NCBI GenBank assembly: GCA_001969505.1
Contig: LSSK01000183.1
Location: forward strand, 7,610 to 24,270
Origin: Zancudomyces culisetae
Lineage: Eukaryota; Kickxellomycota; Harpellomycetes; Harpellales; Legeriomycetaceae
Direction of reading: 5' to 3'
Length of the DNA stretch: 16,661 bases
Part shown: positions 10,479-16,661 of the stretch, piece after piece
Layout of the letters: the number at the start of each line of letters is the position of its first letter
Position numbering within the stretch: the first letter of the stretch is position 1
Notes under the pieces: generated by a model
Seen by the model: only the letters and a program-made list of their open reading frames with translations
The model's database searches: none
Told to the model about the DNA's origin: nothing
Program-made: the position numbers and the translations under genes

Positions 10479-10928
10479 ATGTCACAAGAAAATTTAGATG
10501 TGGGTATAGACCCAGTACTCTGTTTTCAAGTACCTTTAACTATTCCTATTTGTGCAAGTATCAATGGAATGATCCTTTTCGAAAATGGTGCACCAAAGTC
10601 CAGCCAAGCTCTATACCTCAATGGTACACGCGAACTGATCAACTGTATTGACGATACTCCTGTCACAAACTTCAACTATACAGCTTATGGGACAGACGAA
10701 ATGTGTTTGAATGTTGGCCTGAATGTGCTTCGAATAGTCAGCGATAAATCAGGGTGCTCAAGAAATACAGGATGTAATGTTATTGTTTCTGTACGAAGCA
10801 TGAAGACGAGAAGTGTCAGCAGTGGAAACAGATACAAAGCCTTTGGTTCCTCTATGCGTTTTGGATCCATTAATACCTTAACTTTGTTTGTATTGCTAAT
10901 GCTTTTGTTATTGCAAGGGCATGTATGA
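10479..10928 (+). CDS. Unrecognised 149-aa protein with six cysteines and hydrophobic C-terminal tail
   Basis: No family recognised. 149 residues. Six cysteines (15, 25, 56, 76, 93, 99), two N-glycosylation sequons (N48 in NGT, N66 in NYT), then a basic, Ser/Gly-rich stretch (about 107-130) and a hydrophobic tail NTLTLFVLLMLLLL (132-145) ending three residues before the C-terminus. This suggests an extracellular disulphide-bonded domain held by a GPI signal or a C-terminal anchor. A signal peptide is missing from the ATG used, so the true start may be in an upstream exon: TTTAG at 10493-10497 is a possible acceptor, and an in-frame hydrophobic stretch precedes a GTGAGA donor at 10438. TAA at 10473-10475 closes the frame upstream of this ATG. 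AATAAA lies 120 bp after the stop. Codon use is ordinary; the protein is probably real, but the gene model is uncertain. Confidence 0.55.
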   Translation: MSQENLDVGIDPVLCFQVPLTIPICASINGMILFENGAPKSSQALYLNGTRELINCIDDTPVTNFNYTAYGTDEMCLNVGLNVLRIVSDKSGCSRNTGCNVIVSVRSMKTRSVSSGNRYKAFGSSMRFGSINTLTLFVLLMLLLLQGHV

Positions 10929-11046
10929 TTATTTGGGCCCGTATGTGTTTTTATGTTTTGCGGTTCCCCTTTACTAGTAAATACAACTTATTTGAAATTA
11001 TAAAAATGGTTACTAGCTCGTTTGATGCTGTTATTTATTTTGTACT

Positions 11047-11052
11047 AATAAA
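11047..11052 (+). terminator. Poly(A) signal candidate
   Basis: AATAAA lies 119 bp downstream of the stop of the 149-aa protein gene, within A/T-rich DNA. Confidence 0.4.
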
Positions 11053-11215
11053 CCAATGTTGAAAGTTTATACCTGAATAACTACTGTATATCAGATAATA
11101 TTTTGATTACGATAGTATCTTTATCATTAAAATGGCTAATTTATCATCAGCATTGATTGACTGAATGGTGGTCATAAAATAGTAGGAAGTGATGGGGAGA
11201 AGGAGTTAAGCTGCA

Positions 11216-11521
11216 TTTTCAAAATTATTCAACAAGTATTTTATTTGCCAAATCAAACTAGTACGTTTAGCAACTAACAGATTTAAATAACAGACAAAGA
11301 CTAACCCATTCGTTAATATGTTTGCCCTTATTCTCTTGATTTGTCTTGCTTTTTTATCTGTATAAACTCATTTCAACCGTACTCTCACTACTTTGATAAC
11401 CAACGTTTCTTAATATTGTTATAATAGTTATGTACTGGCTCTTCTCAATCATTACAGCTTGATGTTGGGGTCTGGTTTCTACCTATTTCCTTTTCACCTT
11501 TTGGTAGGCTAATTTATGATG
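11216..11521 (-). repeat. Left copy of a diverged ~300-bp duplicated non-coding block
   Basis: Collinear with 13288-13598 at an offset of about 2,072-2,075 bp. Shared landmarks: TTCGTTAA at 11309 versus TTCGCTAA at 13381; CTTTTTTATC at 11349 versus CTCTTTTATA at 13421; CAGCTTGAT identical at 11455-11463 and 13530-13538. The right copy is the upstream region of the esterase gene, so this copy may be the promoter of a lost or moved paralogue. Reading leftward (minus), an ATG at 11216 opens only 14 codons. Confidence 0.6.
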
Positions 11522-12045
11522 GTAATTAAATATATCTGATCTGCTACAATTTCTTTCCATAAAAACAGGAAATCATCAGCCAAATAATTATAAATGTGAA
11601 AATTCTGTCTATGTTTATTACACATAAACCAGAATCAACCCCGTCAGAGAGCATGATTTGCCTCACCAAGTAACCGTTTCCTTTTAGTTGGTTTTCCTTT
11701 GACCTTTTCTCAGTTTAATTTAATCAGATGGCTAATGCGGCAAATCTGTTGGTTTTTTATTATTAGGGAAAATGGATAATATAACGGAAAGGGAATGGTG
11801 TTACGGATAAAAAAAAACCTCAACAATATTGGTAAAACACCAACTTTGTCAAATGTCACATACAATTCTGGCTATATCATGATTCTCAGAGTAACTTTTT
11901 CACAAGGAAGAGTTTGAAACAATAATTTATTGAATTGGTTATGTAGCATCAGAATGCTTGACTCATCATCAACTCTACATAGGGGGAATGGAAACATAAA
12001 TAAATGAACTAATAATCCAAGTTTAGCCAATTTTCCGAATGAAAA

Positions 12046-12105
12046 CTATGTCGACCCAGCAGCTGGTGTAGTAGAGCTTCCTGTGTTCAATATATTAGTG
12101 TTTGT
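12046..12105 (-). other. In-frame Thr/Ser-rich continuation after the esterase stop
   Basis: Past the TGA the esterase frame stays open for 19 codons rich in Thr, Ser, Asn, Gly and Pro (for example NTGSSTTPAAGST), then reaches TAG (12046-12048). Beyond that TAG the same frame shows a hydrophobic run (about 11983-12033, including GLLVHLFMF). Small residues followed by a hydrophobic tail is the layout of a GPI-anchor signal, so this may be a broken C-terminus. It could also be chance in non-coding DNA. Confidence 0.35.
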
Positions 12106-13224
12106 TCAGTTAATACCAGGTAAATCGTTGTTGGCATCATAAATTATTTTTGATGCATTATCTTGTGATTTCTTTACGTCATAAGTAGGAATATTCGTAA
12201 CACCAGTATTATGTATATCAATATTATATAGTGGATTTTTCAATGAAGAAATGTTAATCAAGTTGTGCTTGAAAATCAATCCAAGAATTGATTTGGTCGT
12301 ACCATCAAAGCTTCCCTCTTGCAATATTGTACTAGCTATGGCTCCTAACAATGCGTGGACTCTTGTAGTGGGATGTATGATGTCTATAAATGCATATTTA
12401 TCAGAATCTTCACATGATTTAGTAACTTTGAACTTGGAATCCATTACATAGCAGGGAGCTTTAGCGTTGATGACTCCAAGTGCACTGCTAATTTCTGGTT
12501 CTTGTATTTTATCAATAAGATTGAAAAGATCCAGTGTTTTGATGTACTGTATACCCAAAGAGGGATTCTTTTGCATGTTTGATAGAATTCTATTTGTTTT
12601 TACATTAATTTCTGCAACAAGTCCTCTGAGTATCATTCTTGCAAAAAACGATGCGTCATGTGCAGCAGGGATTGATGAAATATCCGGAATATTGGGAATA
12701 AAAAACTTTTTGTATCCCATATTTACCAATTTTGACACTGCAGCCCCAATACTTGATGAAACAGAGGTTGAGTATGCATCTGGATTAAGTGTACCGTCCC
12801 TCAACCCATCAACTGCATCAAAAATGTCATTTCCGCCTATTTCTACGACCGCTATGTCGTTACTCAAAACATCGTCAGAAAATTTACCTCCAAATGTCGC
12901 ATTAAAGGTGTCGATTTGCTGGAGAGTGTCAGGAACTTTGGGCATCTGGTGATCAAAGATGTGTATAGCAGTATTGTTTGATACCGCACCACCAAATGCA
13001 TAATTAATCAAGATATGGTTACTCCATTTTGCAAAGTATTCATTCCATACTGGCCCGTTGGAAAATCTACCCTTCCAGTATGGCACACCTTGTGGGTCAA
13101 CTGTCCTGTTGGCGTTTCCTATGTCAGAGATACTGTCTCCAAATATCAAAGTTCTGCTATGAGCACTAGCAATAGCGGCAAACTCAAAAGTGGTAATGCT
13201 GAACAAGGTATATTTGGCTAGCAT
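12106..13224 (-). CDS. Secreted GDSL/SGNH-family esterase/lipase
   Basis: 372 residues, single exon. The N-terminus is a signal peptide with a hydrophobic core and likely cleavage after ASA (19-21), so the enzyme is secreted or cell-surface. Family blocks in order: block I FGDSISDIGN (28-37) with nucleophile Ser31; GRFSNGPVWNEY (52-63); block II AFGGA (76-80); block III GGND (130-133) with Asn132; block V DIIHP (281-285) with the catalytic Asp281/His284 pair. All SGNH residues are present, so it should be active on an ester (lipid, acetylated sugar or similar); the substrate cannot be read from sequence. After the GDSL fold an Asn/Ile-rich tail of about 75 residues ends at TGA 12106-12108; the same frame continues 19 Thr/Ser-rich codons to a TAG. 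The ATG at 13224 is the first in frame and starts the signal peptide. Confidence 0.92.
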   Translation of the reverse strand: MLAKYTLFSITTFEFAAIASAHSRTLIFGDSISDIGNANRTVDPQGVPYWKGRFSNGPVWNEYFAKWSNHILINYAFGGAVSNNTAIHIFDHQMPKVPDTLQQIDTFNATFGGKFSDDVLSNDIAVVEIGGNDIFDAVDGLRDGTLNPDAYSTSVSSSIGAAVSKLVNMGYKKFFIPNIPDISSIPAAHDASFFARMILRGLVAEINVKTNRILSNMQKNPSLGIQYIKTLDLFNLIDKIQEPEISSALGVINAKAPCYVMDSKFKVTKSCEDSDKYAFIDIIHPTTRVHALLGAIASTILQEGSFDGTTKSILGLIFKHNLINISSLKNPLYNIDIHNTGVTNIPTYDVKKSQDNASKIIYDANNDLPGIN

Positions 13225-13287
13225 TTTAGTTTTTTATTTTTTGTTTTGTTAAAAAGGTTTTGATGCAAATGACAAGACGTACCTTTG

Positions 13288-13598
13288 GTTTCAAAGATAT
13301 TTAATAAGGATCTTGTTTGCTAAACAAAATTAGTGTATCGACTGAATAATAAGCTTAAAAAATAGCTAAATACTAGACTGTTCGCTAACCTACTTGATTC
13401 CATTCCCTTGATTCCTCCCACTCTTTTATATCAACAGATTCCCCTTATCTGAACCCATATTTTTTTTCTAACCAATTTTTCATATTATTGTTGTTATAAT
13501 TATCAGAATGTTAGACCTTCCCAACATTTCAGCTTGATTTTGGGTTTGATTATTACCCATTTACTTGTTCCCTTCTAGTGGTTAATTGTTATTTATGT
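13288..13598 (-). repeat. Right copy of the duplicated non-coding block (esterase upstream region)
   Basis: Partner of 11216-11521. It begins about 65 bp upstream of the esterase ATG and extends to about 375 bp upstream. It contains the TATAAAAG element and the conserved CAGCTTGAT core. Conservation across the block with small indels suggests an old duplication or a recurrent promoter module. Confidence 0.6.
13423..13430 (-). promoter_or_regulatory. TATA-like element of the esterase gene
   Basis: TATAAAAG on the minus strand, about 200 bp upstream of the esterase ATG. In the left duplicated copy the matching position reads GATAAAAAAG, so the TATA match is lost there. Confidence 0.4.
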
Positions 13599-15778
13599 AA
13601 TTGTTAATAGTTGTATGGTAAGAATATTTGTTAAATCCCAAGGTCAAATATATTAATTTCCTTATTATCTACAGTTGTGTTAACTAAAAGGTTGAAAAAG
13701 GTTTCTCATAAAAAAAAATGAAACGCTAATAGTATAGGACTCTAAGAAAACTAGCCGACTCTATCTTTCTACTGTGTCTGCACAGGACCCCTATTTGAGT
13801 AATATGAGATACATCCTTATAGCCCAAAAACGTGAAATCATCCAAATTTCCCATTTATTTGATTAGGAAACAAACAGTTGGGGTAAATATATTTAGTTTT
13901 ATTTAAAAACTCTTTGTGAAATTAAGAATATACTCAAATAGAAGTTACAATATTAGAGAATCCTAACTATTACAGCCTAAATTCCGTCTTTTCACTAAAA
14001 AGCATTCAAAATATTGATAACCCAGTGGTAGAAGTCTTGGGGCACACAGCAGAGTTTACGAGCACTTGAATATCTGTGATAAATGTAGTTATCGAAACAT
14101 ATTAACATCTTTTCATTTTATGATGTTTAATGAATAACCAGCTCGGAGTCATGATATTTTTGTTGTCCCAAATATATTTTTACACATTGATCTATGCTAT
14201 CAAATAGCACAGTGGTAGGTTATTGGTAAAAAATAGGTACATGTTCGCATGACGATTTGGTTGTATCTCATTTCTTCTATTAAGAAACAAACATGGTTTA
14301 GAGATGGGTAGTAGGGATATGGTCAGCCATCTTTTAGCATCTAGATTCCGCTTTTATTTTTTATAGTCTGAAAGAAGTTTTGAAAAAAGTTTTTTCTTTT
14401 TTTACATTTTCCAAATAACCAAGGTAGGAGGTGAAGTAAATTTAGAAAAAGTTTGAAGCTGAATAACCAGTTGATTTAGTAACAGTAGGCAGGGACTTAC
14501 AGAGTGTGCAACAAGCACGTTTCATCAATTTTTTTCTTGAAAGGTTGGGTTTCCAATGATGAACTATTAATGATGCTAAAACTATTTATACCCGTAATAG
14601 TGGCAGTTGCAAAGCAAGGCTTTTGGGTGTAATTTCACTTGATTAACACGTGACTCTCGCAAATGCATTTAAAGGCAAATACATTTAAAGCAAGGCACTT
14701 TTATATGATGGAGTTTATACCGGTTTTACGAGTATGTTCTCACGTTTTCAATGCGCTTTTTTCTTAGTTTAAATAGCGACTTGTATTATGCGCTAAGAAA
14801 ACTACTATTCTAAACATTATAGTCAAGCGACCAAAAATGACTTGCAATGTTGATTAATATAAAATTCAAATTTAAAAGAAAAGGAATACATCACCGCTGA
14901 ATGGTGATATATGCTTCTATTTTTTTAACTCGAAAAACACAAATAATCGATACAGTATTAGGTTTAATGGAATATTCCATCTAGTCAGTTATCGAATTCA
15001 TGCCCAGTTTCATACAAGCACAAATACAATTTTCATTTCCGGGTTTAAAGTTTTAACAAAACTACCTACCTAAAAGTCATCGTGTTTTTACATTTAGAAT
15101 GTAATATACCACTACCGATGGTGCTAGCTTCGCAACCAAAGATACTTAAACACCCAGACTCTTGGATACTCGGAAAAGCATTTTATTACAGGTTTATGAA
15201 AAACAGAATAAATCACACGATGAAATACAGTAAACATGTTCTTTCATTATGAAGAAAAAACACAATCTGATCATCCTTTTTTAGCTGAAGGCTTTAATCT
15301 TTGTGTAAGTGATTATACCAGCAAAATGGTCGAAAGCCGGCTACCAGCATAGCGTGTTGACCATCTGGTTACGCATAATCTGGCATCTGTGCACATTTGG
15401 TGCTAAAAATTCAGAAATCAGAGTAGCTCTGGTAACATGCGCAAATCAAACTGAGCTAGTTACAATAACACCACAAAACAACAAAAATATGAATTTACAT
15501 GTTTTTATTGAGGACATACATAGTATAAACTAACAGTATCTTTTAGCTATAAATTCATGAAGGCCAGCTGCTTATATTTTATTTTTTTAATTTTTTCATT
15601 AAGAGAGTTGTAGACAATACAGATAGAATTGCGTTGTGTAAGATTTTGCTGTTTTAAAAGCACAACTCGGATTCTGTTGGTTGAGTCAATCTAGGTTTGC
15701 AAAATCAACATAAATATTTAAAGAGATGAGCTTAATTATTACTACAATTTTTTTAACTTCTTACCTTCACTTACAAAA

Positions 15779-15809
15779 CCTCCACGGTGGGAGTGGACTT
15801 CCGTGGAGG
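15779..15809. repeat. GC-rich inverted repeat (perfect 9-bp arms)
   Basis: CCTCCACGG (15779-15787) and CCGTGGAGG (15801-15809) flank a 13-nt loop, TGGGAGTGGACTT. The arms are 7/9 G/C inside DNA that is otherwise strongly A/T. It lies inside an open frame of 101 codons (15726-16031) of unknown status. It could be an RNA stem, a protein-binding site or the remnant of a mobile element end. Confidence 0.6.
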
Positions 15810-16661
15810 TGTTGTGGAAAGGATCGTTTTTTTCAAAATTATGATGTTTCCCTTTATATTGAAAAACCTAGCTTTGCGTTTTGGTCAATATCACGCAGCA
15901 TAGTTGATAGAAGGAAATACGACCACAATACACACAGCAAAAGAAATGCTACATCAATAAGCTCCTACTACGCAATAACAACAATAGATCCTAAAAATAA
16001 AGATTTTATACAGGTATTATTTTCAAAATAATTAAAAACAATAACTAAAAAATAGATACAAAGCGTTTCATCGAGTTGTTGGATCATATGAATACACACG
16101 GAGCATACAAATGAACAACAAACGCTGTAGACATGTTTACTGCAGTAAAAGCAGTACCACTGATCTAGCTTTCAACATTTACACAATTTTATGCTATTCT
16201 TTATACTATATATGTAAGTTTATCAAATGTTGAGTACAAGGTTGTACTTGGCAAACCTTTGGTTTTCAGAAATTTTACTGGAATTACACATGAAAAGATT
16301 TTGTTCTTTAGTTAGCAAGCTTATTCTACATTTTATTCATTTGGTGGTGCACATGCTAACGCATGGGAAGCGTGCGGTTTATATAATATATTATACGCTT
16401 CACTTATCCAGATACAATTATGTGTGTGTACCAATCTTTATTATAAATCGAAAATTCTTTCCTAGATACTATTTTTATCGATTAATCCATTACCTTAAAA
16501 TTTGGTAAAAAATTAAATCGATAAAAAGAGTGTTTAAATTTAGAAACTTTATACGTAATGATGTGTGTAATGACAGACATCACTGTATAATTTTTATAAA
16601 ATAATTAAAACTAACTAAATAAAATAAATTTAAACCATATATAAACTGATGTCCCCTGTTT

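Larger units (their letters stand above)
10929..12105. other. Intergenic interval between the small membrane-protein gene and the esterase gene
   Basis: The two genes converge here. The interval holds AATAAA (11047-11052, +) for the left gene, TTTATT (11926-11931; AATAAA on minus) for the esterase, the left copy of a duplicated non-coding block (11216-11521), and the in-frame continuation of the esterase beyond its stop (12046-12105). No other gene was found. Confidence 0.6.
13225..16661. other. Gene-poor A/T-rich right end of the window
   Basis: 3.4 kb without a supported gene. Contents: the esterase upstream block (13288-13598); two copies of GCAAATrCATTTAAAG at about 14659-14689; CACGTGACTC (14647-14656), an E-box joined to a Gcn4-like half-site; a small stem ATCACC-GCTGAAT-GGTGAT (14890-14908); an inverted repeat TTTTCTTAG / CTAAGAAAA near 14760-14803; and a GC-rich hairpin (15779-15809). 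Open frames of 74 to 101 codons (15309-15533, 15726-16031, 16227-16508) show no recognisable domain. Confidence 0.55.

Noticed and set aside
14205-14265. tRNA-like stretch with an A-box-like TAGCACAGTGGTAGG, and a similar AGTGGTAG at 14025
   Set aside because: The downstream ATGTTCGCATGAC does not fit a B box, and no acceptor stem or cloverleaf can be folded by eye.
14557-14580. C-box-like AATGATGA suggesting a C/D snoRNA
   Set aside because: No D box (CTGA) at a suitable distance and no terminal stem.
14647-14656. CACGTG joined to TGACTC as a regulatory site
   Set aside because: It is 1.4 kb upstream of the nearest start codon, and single short motifs are expected by chance; kept only as a note in the interval entry.
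15309-15533. Open frame of 74 codons with a sequon
   Set aside because: No domain, weak start context, and base composition like the surrounding non-coding DNA; not enough to call a gene.
16227-16508. Open frame of 93 codons rich in Leu, Ile and Tyr
   Set aside because: The composition is what A/T-rich random sequence gives; no motif or conserved pattern.

Overview
The window looks like nuclear DNA of a fungus. Four conserved genes point that way: a Mex67/NXF-type mRNA exporter, a fused mitochondrial ARG5,6 precursor (a fungal arrangement), a Trm9 tRNA wobble methyltransferase and a SCaMC/Sal1-type mitochondrial carrier. Introns are short (91-109 bp) with GTATGT, GTAAGC or GTAAGT donors. CTG stands at conserved leucine positions in ARG5,6, so a CTG-Ser yeast code is unlikely. 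Intergenic DNA is very A/T-rich with long homopolymers. The combination would suit an early-diverging (zygomycete-grade) lineage, but I cannot name the species.

Layout. 1-1019 (+) is the 3' part of a MEX67-like gene, cut by the window edge; it opens with 13 perfect 12-bp repeats that read as an uninterrupted glycine run. 1115-4051 (-) is ARG5,6, tail to tail with it. 4052-5405 is the divergent promoter spacer, with G-runs and simple repeats. 5406-6469 (+) is TRM9 in four exons, reconstructed here. 6456-8025 (-) is the two-exon carrier gene, whose coding end overlaps that of TRM9 by 14 bp. From 8026 the window changes character: 8.6 kb of A/T-rich, gene-poor DNA holds only a small cysteine-containing protein with a hydrophobic C-terminal tail (10479-10928, +) and a secreted GDSL/SGNH esterase (12106-13224, -). 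A diverged block of about 300 bp occurs both upstream of the esterase and 2.07 kb to its left. No convincing gene was found in 13225-16661.

How the genes relate. The left-hand genes are housekeeping functions with no shared pathway: mRNA export, mitochondrial arginine synthesis, tRNA wobble modification and mitochondrial adenine nucleotide exchange. Their closeness is ordinary compact fungal gene order, although the two convergent pairs should give overlapping 3' transcript ends. The right-hand part resembles an accessory compartment with surface or secreted products and duplicated non-coding sequence. I found no tRNA, rRNA, CRISPR array, intact transposon or clear new multi-gene system. The most unusual items are the poly-glycine insertion and missing TAP-C domain of the Mex67 homologue, the duplicated block, and the stop-interrupted tail of the esterase.
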